Assembly (NCBI RefSeq): GCF_027943255.1
Contig: NC_072894.1
Span: 79,151,601 to 79,215,600, forward strand
Direction: 5' to 3'
Length of the DNA: 64,000 nt
Source: Anastrepha obliqua
Lineage: Eukaryota > Arthropoda > Insecta > Diptera > Tephritidae
The translations under genes were made by a program, and so were the position numbers. A model generated the notes under the pieces. The model saw only the letters and a program-made list of their open reading frames with translations. It was not told the DNA's origin and searched no databases. Below, piece by piece: positions 11,679-23,822 of the stretch (positions are counted from its first letter, which is position 1; every line of letters starts with the position of its first letter).

Positions 11679-12892
11679 AATATATTGAAATCTAGTTGGT
11701 ATTTGATGCAGAAGGGTAAGCTATTTGTGGCTAACAATTTTCCCCCAAAACCAATTTGTATGAAACGGTTACAACTCGGCACATATTATTTAAGCGATTA
11801 TAGCACTAATCAAGAAAAAGGAACCTATTTGTTTTTTATGTGAGACACATATTTCTGACTTTGTGTGAGCTCATACCATGGCAACTCTGCAAGACTCGTG
11901 CTGCCTCGTCTAGTTGCCAACGAATTTGTGTCGACGTGTGCGTATCTATTGAAATTCCAAAAAATTTACAGTTGCTTTGGGCCTTCTTCTGTTTACATAC
12001 ACACATGCATATATATAGATATATATGTGTATCTCTTATTTTCTTCTATGCATAACCGCCCCTTTAGCTATGTGTGCTTTTCCAAACATGGCAGCATAAA
12101 AAAAAACAAAAAGTAAATTTGCGGCATTAAAAAACAAAAATGTGGAAAGGCAATGCGAAACTAGAATGTATTTGATACGAACAAATGTAGTATTTACTAC
12201 TTATTCGGTTCTGCAAATATAAATTTGTATGCATATTTTTAATCAAGTTTCCTAGTGTTCTTTTTTTTTTTGTACTCGCATCTATGAGTCTACCGACGCT
12301 TTCTATCCCATCCATTTACTGATAAATATATATAAATTTTTTAACTGGTTCGTGACATTTGGCAACTGGTACTAAGTGTCCAAGTCCATATTGTACATTT
12401 TTATTATTTATTTATTTTTTTTTTTTATTTTTATTCTCCGTTCGGCTACATAATACTATTGCTTTATTTTCTCTTTTTTGTGTGGCAATGTATTTGCGGT
12501 TGGCAATTTGCTGGTTGGTTTTGTTTTTTAATCGGCGGCGACCTATTACAAAAATATTTATTTGCTCGCTCTCTGTAGCTGACGAAAGAGAGGTAGTAGA
12601 GAAGAGCAGAAAATACTGAGATACCAGTCGGCGAATTGCAGTATGTTTTGTCTTTTTTATTGATGTTTATGTGAGCGCCGAAATCATAGATTTATCGGTG
12701 TGAGCGTGTGCGTGCATGCCTGTGTTTGAGAGAGCACCAACCGCCGATGTGGCAGATTGAGTCAGCCCAGTACCACCCAGTTGAAACAGTGGCATATACT
12801 GCGAACTTTTCTTGTGAAAATATGATATAATACATTTTTAAGCGAATGTGTTGTTTTATTATTACTATTCGGTTAAAGTTTAGGCAAACGAG
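11679..12892. other. No gene seen
   Basis: AT-rich DNA with T-runs (about 12259-12270 and 12415-12427) and short (TA)n stretches. Open frames at 11840-12116 and 12359-12619 run through low-complexity DNA and have no family motif. Confidence 0.5.
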
Positions 12893-13050
12893 TGGATGCC
12901 ATGAAAAAGTGCCAAGTGAAAAGATGCCATCTGCCTTTCGGAAGCGGCAAAAAAGTGTAGACCTCTCCATTTGTGGAAAAGCATCAATTCACACACCATA
13001 AATAGGAGGAGGAGCTCGGCCAGCGGCTTAAGCGCCAATTATTATTATTA
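12893..13050 (+). mobile_element. SINE type A, 3' half
   Basis: Starts within the GCCATGAAAAAG block and runs through GTAGACCTCTCCATTTGTGG, AATAGGAGGAGGAGCTCGGC and the end AGCGGCTTAAGCGCCAATTA followed by (TTA)n. It shows the LINE-like tail most clearly: the RTE copy ends AAGCGGTTATAGCGCCAATTA-like with a different short repeat. Confidence 0.82.
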
Positions 13051-13124
13051 TCAAACGCGTGGATTCAAAGAAAAAGAAGAAACAAAAATTTAACATTAAT
13101 TTCTACGATTATTATTATTAAAAC

Positions 13125-14640
13125 ACAGGATACCTGTTCTAAACCCCCCTACCATTGAGGGAATCACACTGTCAATTGGGGAAGAGGCGAGCTACCTATG
13201 ACTAGTATTAGATAGGAAGCTTTCGATTAGATAGGAAGCTCTCGAACAAACGATTAATGATAGAGTAAAAAAAGCAGCCACAGCACTCTATACATGCAAA
13301 AGAATTGTAGGGGCAAAAATAGTACACTGGCTATATACAGCAGTCATACGGCTTATCATGACGGTGGCTTAGTCTGGTGGCCAACACTTTAGAAAAGAAC
13401 AACAGTGAAACGCCTATAAGTATTCAAAGCGGTGCTATTCTCTCATAAGCGGGGCACTAAAGACTACACCCACGGCAGCGATGAATGTCTTGCTGCACTT
13501 ATTACCGATTGAGGCCTACAGCAAATAGCTGGCGGCGAAATCGGCACTTATGTTAAGAGAATCTTCTAACTTAGGCACTAACAGGTCACGCAAGGGGTCA
13601 TGCAAGAATACTAGACGAATGCCCCTTTCTGCATCAAACGACAGACTTTTGTAACTCAGTAGAATTGCATTTAAACACATCCTTCACCACAACTTTCCCA
13701 ACGAGAGAAGATTGGGACGATAGGGTAATGGACTATAGAACCGGAATCAGCATCTATACTGATGGTTCCAAACTAAATCATCAAGTAGGCGGAGGCCTTC
13801 ATTCTGAAGGAATGAATGCCAACATCTCATTCCGGTTACCGGATCACTGCAGGGTATTTTAAGCTGAAGTTTTGGGTATCAGGGAAGGCCTGCTAGCCCT
13901 AAATAAAAGTGCCCTCACCACAAGAGATATAAACATATATTCAGATAGGCAATCGGCCCTGAAAGCTTTACAATCTCCTAATATTAACTCGAACTTTTAC
14001 CGTCAAAAGAATGTATCGACGTTTTGACAGAACTAGTACTTTGTAATAAACCTGCTCTGGGTGCCGGGTCATAGAGACATAGAAGGCAACTGCAAGGCAG
14101 ATGAACTAGCGAGATTGGGTACCACATTACCGATCCAACCTGTAAGATGCTTATAGATAAACACACTATCAGTACCGCCAACAGGCTATAGTCTCAGTCC
14201 CTGACCTGTGCAAGTAGTAGAATGATGTGGCCGGAATGGAACAAAGGCCGCACAAACCGACTGTTGAAACTAAACAGGAAAAACATGAGAAATCTTTTCG
14301 GGGTCCTAACAGGGCATTGTCTGATTGGCAGGCATGCCAGCAGACTGGGAGCGCCCTATAACGACTTTTGCAGAAGCTGTAACGACATTGAAGAAGAAGA
14401 GACTATAGAACACTTTCTATGTGTGTGCATGGCTCTGGATAGAAGATAGTTCAATATGTTAGGAAAAAGTTGCCTGAATAACTTGGCAGAAGTAGACAAT
14501 ATAAAAATAACAAGTCTTGCTATATATATTAAAGCCACAGACTGGTTCAGTGAGGACAATGTAGAGTGAGGAGAGGGGTGGTGGTATCACAATGGGCCTA
14601 CGGCAAGCCTGGGTGTGTCAACCCACAACCACTATACCTA
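13125..14640 (+). pseudogene. Decayed LINE with RNase H domain and C-terminal Cys motif (I/LOA-like)
   Basis: Plus strand, read across several frames. The RNase H catalytic residues can all be found: IYTDGSK (about 13755), AEVLGIREG (about 13864), IYSDRQSA (about 13938) and WVPGHRDIEG...ADELA (about 14060-14110). Then come GVLTGHCLIGRHASRLG (about 14300) and a zinc-finger-like C-x2-C with EHFLC (about 14370-14430), as in non-LTR elements of the I, LOA and R1 groups. The reverse transcriptase is represented only by its last part. Many stops; dead. The 3' end is probably near 14640, after GGCCTACGGCAAGCCTGGG. Confidence 0.8.
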
Positions 14641-14752
14641 CCTACTATTATCATGAGAGGATTCAGCACTACGATCTGAGAGATCGATGGTTCCCTCTTC
14701 ATGGATTGAGAGTATTGCTCTGAGCCGAACTTCTTCAATAAATTTTGGTATA

Positions 14753-14850
14753 CCTTCTGCTCAAATATCAACGATACGGTATCAATAAAACGGCCCGCGG
14801 ATGACATATGGCAAAAATAAATTCTATTTTATTGAATTTTATTTCGTCCT
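14753..14850 (+). mobile_element. Solo 5' end of the mariner family seen at the right edge
   Basis: CCTTCTGCTCAAATATCAACGA followed by ATCAATAAAACGGCCCGCGG and GACATATGGCAAAAATAAAT matches 63638-63710 closely. A TA dinucleotide (14751-14752) precedes it, as it does the other copy (63636-63637). Only the first 75-100 bp are present; no transposase follows. Confidence 0.7.
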
Positions 14851-15775
14851 CTGGTAAAATATGTTTACCCATTTGTTGTATGTTTACAGTTGTGGGATGC
14901 AGCAGCATCACATATTTGTATTTTTGTCACAAAATGTTAACGTAAACATTTTCAGGTGCATTATTAACGTCTTGAACGGCGCGAAGCACACCACAAGATG
15001 TAGTGAATATATAGGTATATATTTTTTATAACAAAATAATTATAAGTAGTACGAGCACGAAGACTGTTTTTGTATTTTAAGGGAGTCACACTTTTGGTGT
15101 GTGTATTGAACAACACGGAGATTAGCTCTTCGAAACTTATTGCAACTGCTTCCACCTAACAAGCATTCGACAACTGATCCCCAAATCTTTGAGAAATTTT
15201 ATAATTTCCAAGTTAATATCGCATGTTATGTGCAAGTGGCGAATAGATGAATCAACTGGTATAAACTAATATAGGAGTATGGTGCGCTAGAAAAGAGCTG
15301 CAATTGCATTTGGCTGGAAGCACTTGTTGTTGCTTCAACTCGTTCTTTGTGATGCTCGTGCTCTATCAACACCCTTTGCGTTTTCGTTCTTCTCAATGCT
15401 GTTGTTGATTGTAGACCAAAAACTGATCAATTGCAGGTAACGGAGTTGCTGTCTGTGAACACGACGGCCAACACCTAAAGAGCATTCGCAAAATTAAAGC
15501 ATTTTACTTCTCCCTGTATGAACGCGGTCTAATGAAACTCTCTTGAGGCAGAGTTGGCAGCATTGAAAATAGTGAGTTATATCAGTTTTATAAGGTATAA
15601 CTATTCTCGCCAGTGGCGAATCTCGCGCGATAACTTTGTTGTTCCTTTCACATGCAAATTTTTTGTCAAGTGAGCAGATCCCAGAGATAGCAAGCAGAGA
15701 AGTGGTGAATTGAAGGCTACTAATATCAGCGTTGTAAAATCTTTTGCATTTTCGAAAAGATTCTCTTATTCTCTA
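14851..15775. other. No gene seen
   Basis: Non-coding DNA. No recognisable motif in the short open frames. Confidence 0.45.
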
Positions 15776-15803
15776 CAGTGTCGGACAAAACATATTGGAC
15801 TGG
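15776..15803 (+). mobile_element. Solo terminal repeat of the Tc1 element family at 24.9-26.4 kb
   Basis: A TA (15774-15775) followed by CAGTGTCGGACAAAACATATTGGACT is nearly identical to both ends of the Tc1-like element at 24857-26357. Sequence beyond about 15805 does not continue the element, so this is a truncated end or a short derivative. Confidence 0.7.
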
Positions 15804-15808
15804 TGGAT

Positions 15809-16160
15809 ATTATTGACAATATTATCCCTTGCACTGGCAAATATTATACTAATCTGAATGCAATACAATTATTTAAAGATAAAGAGGAAAGTGTTATTTT
15901 AAGAAAACATAGGCAATCCTAGGTTTTATTTTACTCGGATTTGACCCATTATTATTATTTATATTTATATAAATATATATAAATCGCTTAACAAAAATAT
16001 GAAGAAAAGAATAAAAACCTCCGATAAGCGGACACGCGATACTTATCCGCAGACAACAGGAATGAATTTAAAAAATCCACAACTACATCTATATATGTAT
16101 GTATGCATGTATGTATGTATAAGCACAGTTGTTATCCTTTTAACGCAGTTTACTGTGGCA
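15809..16160. other. No gene seen; TATG-type microsatellite near 16096-16122
   Basis: AT-rich DNA with (TA)n words and a short interrupted TATG/TGTA simple repeat. No gene. Confidence 0.45.
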
Positions 16161-16163
16161 GAC

Positions 16164-16440
16164 AGCCGCCGTAGCCGAATAGTGCATCGAGTAAAGATCT
16201 GGCGGCTACGTTGGCTGTGCCATGTCGTCCGAATTAATACAAGCTCTGAAAGTATTCGATGCGGTACCAGCTGATGGTAGTAGAGAAAGAGGAAGGCCTC
16301 CTCTGCGTTGAAAAGACCAGATGGAGAAGAACTTGACTTCCCTTGGTATGCCCAACTGGTGCCGGTTAGCACGAGAAAGAAACGACTGACGCGCTTTGTT
16401 AAATTCACGCAAGCGGTTAGCGCGTCAATCAAGAAGAGTA
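16164..16440 (+). mobile_element. RTE-like LINE 3' end joined to a SINE-like head
   Basis: From about 16200 the sequence matches the RTE copy at 31757-32007: GGCGGCTACGTTGGCTG, GTATTCGATGCGGTACCAGC, CGGTTAGCACGAGAAAGAAA and a CAATCAAGAAGAG end. It is 5'-truncated and carries stops. Immediately upstream, GCCGCCGTAGCCGAAT at 16165-16180 is identical to the first bases of SINE type A, then about 20 unrelated bases follow. The junction could be a template-switch chimera or a chance insertion next to a SINE stub. Confidence 0.7.
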
Positions 16441-16917
16441 TAGTATATTTTGTGTAGGAAAGTTAGTCAAAAAAATAGAAATAATGTTTCTTAAAGGACC
16501 AAGTAAAGATGTGCTAAAGTTGGTGCGGACTGAACTTTATATACCCGCGCACATTTTAGTAAAAGTTAATTTAGCGAGGCCAAATTAATTTAATTTTAAG
16601 TTTGGTTTTAATTTAAAGGTAATTTTTGGATTCGATTAAATTCATTCACAAATTAAAAAGGGCGGATATTACGTCTTAAAAAGTGGGTATGGTTTTTAGG
16701 TATTTTAATAATATTTATGTCCGATCTAAATGAGATGGGGAGCCATACGTGTATCAAGAAAGGAAAGTCTTACCGTGTTTTTAGCGAACTACCCGTATTT
16801 ATCTAAAAGTGTATCTGGGACTGGCGCCGCCTATTTTAAAAATCATTGCTTGCGTCGTATGTATTTTCTGGGACTCATCATTTGTACAAAATATGACAAA
16901 TTTTGTTGCATGTATTA
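16441..16917. other. No gene seen
   Basis: Non-coding DNA between the RTE fragment and a mariner. The frame at 16730-16918 has no motif I recognise. Confidence 0.45.
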
Positions 16918-17784
16918 GGTCCGCAACTAAGTTCTCGTTGTTTTATGATGAAAATACAACTTTATTCTGAAAAAAATGGTTACAAGTGAATCATCGAAAG
17001 TATTGCCCATCGCTGTCTATTAATTTTTTCCATCTTTCTGACAGATCCCGTATACCGTCGCGGCAAAACTGTTCATCTTTTGAGGCTATCCACGGATCCA
17101 GCCATTTTCTGATGTCTTCATATGAATGGAACTGCCGCATGACTTTCTTTTATTTGAATTGCTGTAATGAATCCATTTTTCATCACCCGTCACGATGCGA
17201 TGAAGCAAACTCTTCCGTTTTTGCCGCTGGAGCGAAAAAACGACGTTCAACATCCCTTGGTTTTAACTCATAAGGAACCCAAGTCTCCTGTTTCTGAATC
17301 ATTCCCAAAGCATGCAATCACTTGGAAATGGATTGGCGGGTAACTCCTAATACTGAAGCAAGCTCTTCTTGCGTTTGACACAGATTATCAGATAATTGAG
17401 TAATGCCTCCAATTCAGCGTCTTCGAAGGTTTTTGCCCTTCCTTCACGCAGACGGTCGTCAACATTAAAATCACAGTCTTTAAAGCGACGGAACCAATCT
17501 CGGCAAGTTGTTTCACTTAAAGCAGCATCTCCATAACCTTTTGTAGCACTCGATGCGTTTTTTCGAGGAGGAAAGAAGAAAATCAACACTTCCCGCAAAT
17601 TACGATTATTCGGCACAAAATCAGACATTTTCACAAAACCAAAAGTATATGATACCAAAACAAAACTACTAATGTGTCGAAGCAGTTTGTTTACCATATG
17701 TCTAAGCTTGGTTTATGACGTTCAGGTTATGTTAGAATCGACTAGCACACACTGCTGGCGGCATCTATTGACAAACAGCGCACC
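16918..17784 (-). mobile_element. Internally deleted mariner (mauritiana-type)
   Basis: Minus strand. The transposase starts near 17627 (MSDFVPNNRNLRE) and continues through a C-RDWFRRFKDCDF helix-turn-helix region, LEALLN, and, after a frame change, GMIQKQETWVPYELKPRDVE near 17250-17310. It then jumps to VTGDEKWIHYSN (about 17180) and on to a C-terminal tail. The segment with the second and third catalytic Asp is missing. TA flanks both ends (16916-16917 and 17785-17786), but the ends match only weakly (GGTCCGC versus GGTGCGC), so the boundaries are less certain than for the neighbours. Confidence 0.75.
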
Positions 17785-17837
17785 TAATATAATAGGGATA
17801 TCACGTTTTTTCTTTCTTTTTGGGAATTATTGTTATA

Positions 17838-19029
17838 TTGGGTAGTCGAAAAAGTCTTTTCATGTTTTGTCAATAGATGTCGTTGGAGTCATCTATCTCC
17901 AGTGCTACCAATCACATATGGTGTTAGAAAGGTGACATTTTAAGCTTCATTTAACAAAAAAAAAATTAAATTCGTAGAAGTTAAAAAAAGTTATAGCTGT
18001 TCAAAAATGAATGTAAATAATGAAGAAATTCGCTATATTTTGCGAATAATGCCACGCAAGCCACCAATGAAATTTGTGGAGTTTACGGAGTCGATGCTGT
18101 ATCAGTTCGTGTAGCACATCAATGGTTCGCTCGCTTCCGTTCTGGAAATGTCGATGTGAAAGATGCACCTCGCTCCGGTCGACCTATCGTTGAAAAAGTC
18201 GATGAAATTATGGAAAAGATTGACCAGGACCGTCACATAAGCTGCCATGACATCGCCAAGGCACTAAACATTCATCATCAACATTTAAAAAAGGCTGGTT
18301 ACAAAAAGGAGCTCGATGTTTGGGTACCACATGAATTGTCTGTGAAAAATTTAATGGACCGAATTAACATCTGCGATTCTTTGCTGAAACGAAATGAAAT
18401 CGAACCATTTCTGAAGCGAATGGTAACAGGAGACGAAAAGTGGATCAAATACGACAATAATGTGCGAAAAAGATCATGGTGCAAGGGTGGTGAAGCTCAA
18501 CAAATGGTCGCAAAGCCAGGATTGACGCTTCGAAAGGTTATGCTGTATGTTTGGTGGGATTGGAAAGAAATAATCCACTATGAGCTGCTCCAGCCTGTTT
18601 AAACGATTGATTCTACACTTTACTGTCAACAACTGATGAGATTGAAGCAAGCAATCGAAAAAAACGGCCAGAACTGATCAGCAGAAAGTGCGTCGTCTTC
18701 CATCAGGACAAAGATAGGCCACACCCATCTTTGATGACTCGGCAAAAACTGGGAGAGCTTGGCTGCACCTTGGACTACCATTTGTTTCGGTCAATGCAGA
18801 ACTCCCTTAATGGAGTAAAGTTGGCTTCAAGAGAAGCCTGTGAAAATTACTTGCCGCAGTTTTTCGCCGAGAAACTACAAAAGTTTTACATTGATGGAAT
18901 AATGTCTCTAGAAGAAAAATGGCAAAAGGTGGTCGACCAAAATGGTGTTTAATAAAGTTCATTATAAATATAAAAACAAATGAGTTGAAGCTTGATTAGA
19001 AATACGAAAAGACATGTTCGACCACCCAA
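17838..19029 (+). mobile_element. Complete-ended mariner (irritans-type)
   Basis: The left end TTGGGTAGTCGAA...GTCTTTTC (17838) matches the reverse complement of the right end (TTGGGTGGTCGAA...GTCTTTTC, ending 19029). TA duplications are at 17836-17837 and 19030-19031. The length of 1,192 bp is slightly below the usual 1.28 kb, in line with small deletions in the coding region. Confidence 0.9.
18007..18952 (+). pseudogene. Mariner transposase (irritans-type), frameshifted
   Basis: ATG at 18007. After early frameshifts come the N-terminal QWFARFRSGNVDVKD and SGRPIVEKVDEI (the long open frame is 18156-18602). WVPHELS is near 18324, then the first catalytic Asp in MVTGDEKWIKYDN (about 18422) and VWWDWKEIIHYELL. 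A stop at 18600 follows. The second Asp survives in VVFHQD (about 18696). About 15 residues, covering the usual HPPYSPDLAPS, are deleted before LDYHLFRS (about 18773), so only the third Asp itself may remain. The C-terminus ends EKWQKVVDQNGV. Confidence 0.88.
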
Positions 19030-19031
19030 TA

Positions 19032-21248
19032 TATAGGGTGGGCGTAATTGTTGACCAATTTCGCCAATTTCTAATACCAATCTTTTTTGAACAAGATAAT
19101 GGGTAATGCCAAGTTTCAATGAAATATATTAATATTTCTCCATGACATGGCTAAATTAACTCCTCTCATCCTTCTGAGCATTTACTTATACTTCCTTGAA
19201 GTGCTAAATACAATTGCAGAGGACAGCTGACGGGTATCCGCTGTGAAAATTAAAACACATTCAATCGCTTGAAATTGTACAGATTTGCGGCGATGACGGT
19301 TTTCTTGCCGCCGGTTATTTTTACGGCGAGAAAATATTAGATTCATTTACATATATTTTCTCCGCCAGGTAGAAGACTCAGGGTTGCTTTTCTGATCACC
19401 AGATGATAATATGTTTGTTCACAAGGAGTAGCAAGTGAATAACAAGCAAATATTTATTCGAGTTGCACAAGAAATCCTGCAAAATATAATAAATAATTAA
19501 GAAAGAAGTTGAGTTTCAACGAGTTGCTTCACAAAAATAGCAAGCGAAAAGATTTAATTATAAAATTTCATCACAAAACGTCAGCTAAAAGTCGCCCCGT
19601 CGCAATTGTGTTTAACCGACCGAATTTTCCGACGGTAGTAGAACAGCTGTTCACCACCCGTCAAACCGTTACCTGCTGCCCACTGAAATTTTATTTTGGG
19701 CATTAATTATAAAATAATTATAAACACACCACTATTTTTTTTTGTAAAAATATATTTCATACTACAGCAAAAACCACTGATGCAGCGTTTCAAACTTTGT
19801 ACAATAGAATTTTTTTTTTGTTTTTTAATTTCATCAAAACATTCAACTTTTTAACCAGAATGTTTAGAATTTTGGTGGGAATGCAGTTTTATGGCTCTTT
19901 GAATTGTAGTACAACAAAGTCCAAAGTTCAAATGACTACAAAATACCGTCGATTTTAAAATTTGTTTTTTGTTTATGGTGCTAGGCTTTTTTTTTCATAT
20001 GAAATAATTCGGACATGTGGGTTGCTTGTACGAATTAATGAAGTTTAGATCAAGTATGCATCTCACTTCCTTTATCCTTTTACATACATACAATCGTTAT
20101 AAAAAATTATAACACCCTTGGGCACCAGTGCGCGCTGCTATAAAAATTATTAAAACGAGGTAATCGAGTTACTTGAAAGAAAGTCTATAAAATTCGCGAC
20201 AGCTGACAATCTATGGGCCTATGAACATTTGATTGGCTTTTTATTATTAACCTCACAATAAATGGATGTATGTATGTACACAAGTATGTGTGTGAATTTA
20301 GTACACGCAAGAGTTAACCAAATCATATTCATTTGAACACATTTTTAGTTTTTTGTACGCCTAGTATAAGTACGTATGTAAGTATGTGTGCGTGTGTGTT
20401 TTAATCACACACAAATCCGCAAACAAGAGAGGCAACAAAGCGCTCACAAACCAATTGCAAATGCAATAGAGAAAATTATGAATAATGTGTGTATGTATTT
20501 AATATAAATGATGTGGAAGAGAGAAAATAGTGGCCATAAAAGAATTAATTTACGATTAAAAGCTGATGATTGAATAAACAGCAAAGCAAAAAGAAATATA
20601 CATATCTACAAGTACGTACATAGATATGCACATAGAATTTATGCATGCACACGAACATACATTTATATAGTTATGTAAGTATGTATGTATGTATGAAGCT
20701 GTGTAAGTGCACTACCAATGAATGTACGCCGGTTGAGACTGGTCATTGTGTGTTCCAAAAATAAACTGATAATATAGTAAAAATAATTGTGAATTAAAGG
20801 AAAAAGCAGATGCAGGCAAAAACGCCAGCGAAAATTGGACGAGCGATAATAGCTACAGCAGTCATTTGGGTACCCACAATAAAAACAAAGGCTAGTAATT
20901 TGTAGGAAATGCAAGGAACAAAACAAACAATGTTGTTGAATTGAAGGCGGCCCAACAATTGCTATACCACTGCGCACATAACGGTAGTATGTAATAGCAT
21001 AAAGGAAACGAGATAGCTATAGATTGGACACACATGTATGTATGTATATACACATATGGCAAGTAAAAGAGGTCCACATTCATGCGGAAAATGCAAGATT
21101 TTTAAATTAATAATAGCAGATATTCAATTGTGTGTTGCTTGTGTGCTTTATAAATAATAATTCAAGGATATCTTCAAACGTAAACTACTGACAATAGGAA
21201 TAAAAAAGAAATATTCATGTGTCCATTAAAATAGGCACGAAATAGAAA
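19032..21248. other. No gene seen; scattered TATG/GTATGT microsatellites
   Basis: Two kilobases of non-coding DNA with T-runs near 19734 and 19811, and (GTAT)n-type simple sequence near 20265, 20370-20400, 20673-20693 and 21035. Frames at 19509-19706 and 20663-21083 have no recognisable domain. Confidence 0.5.
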
Positions 21249-21250
21249 TA

Positions 21251-23003
21251 TTGGGTTCGGGAATAAGTTCAAAGAGTTTATATATTTCAACGATTTGTTT
21301 GCTGTTTAGCAAAGGGTAAGTATCAGTCCATAAGTTTGTGCGTATTTTACCAATTATTTCACTTTGGCACCATTTTTGCATACAAAAAATTATTCGCGGA
21401 ATATAACGGAACTATTTATATTTTCTTTGATATATTGTGCATTAAACAAGTGATTTTAATCGCGGATAGAAGCACGTGTTGTTAAAAAATAAAATGTGTG
21501 TTCTCAGCTGCTGCAACGGCTTGAAAATGAAAGTTTTTTGAACCGTATCGTTACTGGTGATGAAAAATGGGTCCTTTACAATAATCCTGTTCGCAAACGC
21601 CAATGGTTAGATTAAGATGAAATACCAGAACCGACCGCTATAGATGGTCCTCCCCCGAAGAAGATTCTCCTGTCTATTTGGTGGGTTATGGCCGGTATTG
21701 TTTATTATGAACTTCTGGCACCAAACCAGACGATAACTGTTGATTATTATTCCTATCAGAGTAACCTGAATGACGCACTTAAAAAAAATCGACCGTCTTT
21801 AGTGAATAGACGCAAAGTTTTGTTTCACTACGACAACGCAAGACCTCATACCGCAAGGCAAACATTAGGCAAGCTGAACGAGCTCGGATGGGAGCTAATG
21901 CCGCATCCACCATACTCTGCGGATAATGCACCTTGTGATTATCACCTTTTCCGTGGACTTCAATCCCATATGAGTAACAAGAACTACTCCTCAAAAGAAG
22001 CTATAAAAAGGGATATCGAAGCGTATTTTGGCTCCAAGGACAACCCATTTTTTGAGCAGTGAATTAAAAATGTGCCTAAACGTTGGGAAGACATTGTAAA
22101 TAATGAAGGAAAATATATTATTGATTAATAAATACTTTAAACATCTTTTTTATTAATTTTAAAACCACCTTTAAAAAACGCACGAACTTATGGACTGACC
22201 TGATATTCATTCGATAGAACTTTTTCTAATTAATTAATTGTATTTTTTTGTTATTTAATTTTTATTAGTTTTGAGGCTTAGAAATGGAATACCTAAGAGG
22301 CAAAAATCAACGTTTTCGACACCCGCACTTCTTTGCTTTTCATCGAGGTCAAAAAGTTGCCGAAGCAACCCGTGTCATAGGCGAGCTTACAGCACGGAAA
22401 TGTTTTGCAAAGTTCAAGAATCGCGACTTTGATATCGATGACATGTCCCGCAATGAAAGGCCTTCTGAATTCGAATTCTTCATCCAAAGAAGATCGTGAT
22501 ATGTGTTTGGTGGGACTACAAGAGCAAGGTGCACTGGTAAATGCTCGAAAAGAATGCCGGGATCAACAAGGAGCTCTATATTGCCCAGCTGCACCATGTA
22601 AAGGAGGCTATTCGACTGAAAATACCTGATCCCTAAGTGTCAAACCATACCCCTTCACGACAACGCCAGGTCCCATGTTGCGCAAGTTGTCAAAGCCGCA
22701 TTCCAAGAGCTCCAATGGGAGGTCCTTCAGCATCCGCCGTATTCTACGAACCTTGCATCGAAGGATTATCATTTTTTCCGCTCTCTGTCAAACCATATGA
22801 AGGTCCTTAAAAACTGTCTCAACAACTTCTTTGACACCAGACCAGACGATTTTTGGCGAAACGGCATCAGCAAATTGGTCGAGAGGTGGAAAGAGGCTGT
22901 AAACAGCAACGGCGAATATATAATTGGTTAACTTATTGATTTAATTATTGGTTTCTGTTTAAATAAAAGTGTTTGGTAAAAACGCTACGAACTTATTTCC
23001 CAA
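21251..23003 (+). mobile_element. Outer mariner, interrupted by a second mariner
   Basis: The left end at 21251 (TTGGGTTCGGGAATAAGTTC) matches the reverse complement of the right end (TTGGGAAATAAGTTCGTAGC, ending 23003). A TA precedes it; the right flank is CA, probably a mutated TA. Coding resumes after the inner insertion: ATG at 22284 (MEYLRGKNQRFR), RKCFAKFKNRDFDIDD, then a jump that removes the first catalytic Asp, then CVWWDYK-like sequence. The second Asp is in LHDNARSHVAQ (about 22659) and the third in KDYHFFRS (about 22765). It ends NSNGEYIIG at 22931. Without the inner element it would be about 870 bp. Confidence 0.82.
21323..22203 (+). mobile_element. Inner mariner, N-terminus deleted, inserted in the outer mariner
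   Basis: Ends are TCAGTCCATAAGTTTGTGCG (21323) and, reverse-complemented, TCAGGTCAGTCCATAAGTTCG (ending 22203). TA duplications are at 21321-21322 and 22204-22205. The left end lacks four bases. The coding part starts only at LLQRLENESFLNRIVTGDEKW (about 21507), so roughly the first 130 residues are gone. All three catalytic Asp remain: GDEKW, LFHYDNARPHTA (about 21820) and NAPCDYHLF (about 21925). A stop at 21614 and another at 22060 break it. It resembles the cecropia (Hsmar1-like) group, from memory. Confidence 0.88.
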
Positions 23004-23005
23004 CA

Positions 23006-23670
23006 TGATAGATACGATACAAAAAGAACTTAATGATATTATTAAAAATGCGTTTTGAGTTATCCTCGTTTAATCAGCAACCACTGCGCCCACCATTATT
23101 GTCAATGATATAGTAAATATTACAATCATTCTATTGGCAACTACCTATGTACAGAGGGTTATGAAAGTGAAGCAAAATGCATCCCACGCTTTTAACTTTA
23201 ATTTGAATTACTCTATTTGTATCTTAATTTTTGTTATAATTCTGTTCTGAGGTAGTTGACTATGACTGATCGTTCGATTTGCTATTACTTCATTATAGGT
23301 CCCTTTGTCATTAAAATTTATTTTCTACTTTTTAGTTCGATTAGCAATAAAAGCGTGTTTTTTAGTTTTTTTAAGCTATATTTTATTTTCTACTTTTTAG
23401 TTCGATTAGCAATAAAAGCGTGTTTTTTAGTTTTTTTTTAACTATTTTTTATTTTTAGTATATGTTTACGAGTAATATACTATTACACAACCGCACACTA
23501 AGTACTAACCTCAATTGTGGTGTGGAAACTAAAAATTCCCAATTTTTATTTAAAAAAATACCCAATTCATGTTTCTACCGGTATGGCAATATTGGCAAAT
23601 GTTATAAAAATGCACATTTTTCAGCGCTCTCACGAGAAAAAGAGTTTCCCATCTAGTCATCTATGTTGTG
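23006..23670. other. No gene seen apart from a tandem duplication
   Basis: AT-rich non-coding DNA. Frames at 23256-23441 and 23462-23656 run through T-rich sequence and have no motif. Confidence 0.45.
23321..23450. repeat. 65-bp tandem duplication
   Basis: TTTTCTACTTTTTAGTTCGA, then TTAGCAATAAAAGCGTGTTT, occurs at 23321 and again at 23386, nearly identical, so the duplication is recent. Confidence 0.9.
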
Positions 23671-23822
23671 TGTTCCGAGTCGATCAGATTTTTAGAAGCC
23701 AGTGAAAATTAAGCTCAAAGATTCCGTTACAGTCATTCATACATACAACCCGAGCTAATAAAAGTGTGTTAAAAAAATAAAATATTAATCCTGGCAATCC
23801 TAATAAGGATAATGGAAAATTT

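Noticed and set aside
16043..16432. 129-codon minus-strand open frame
   Set aside because: It is antisense to the RTE-like LINE tail, as is 31550-31930.
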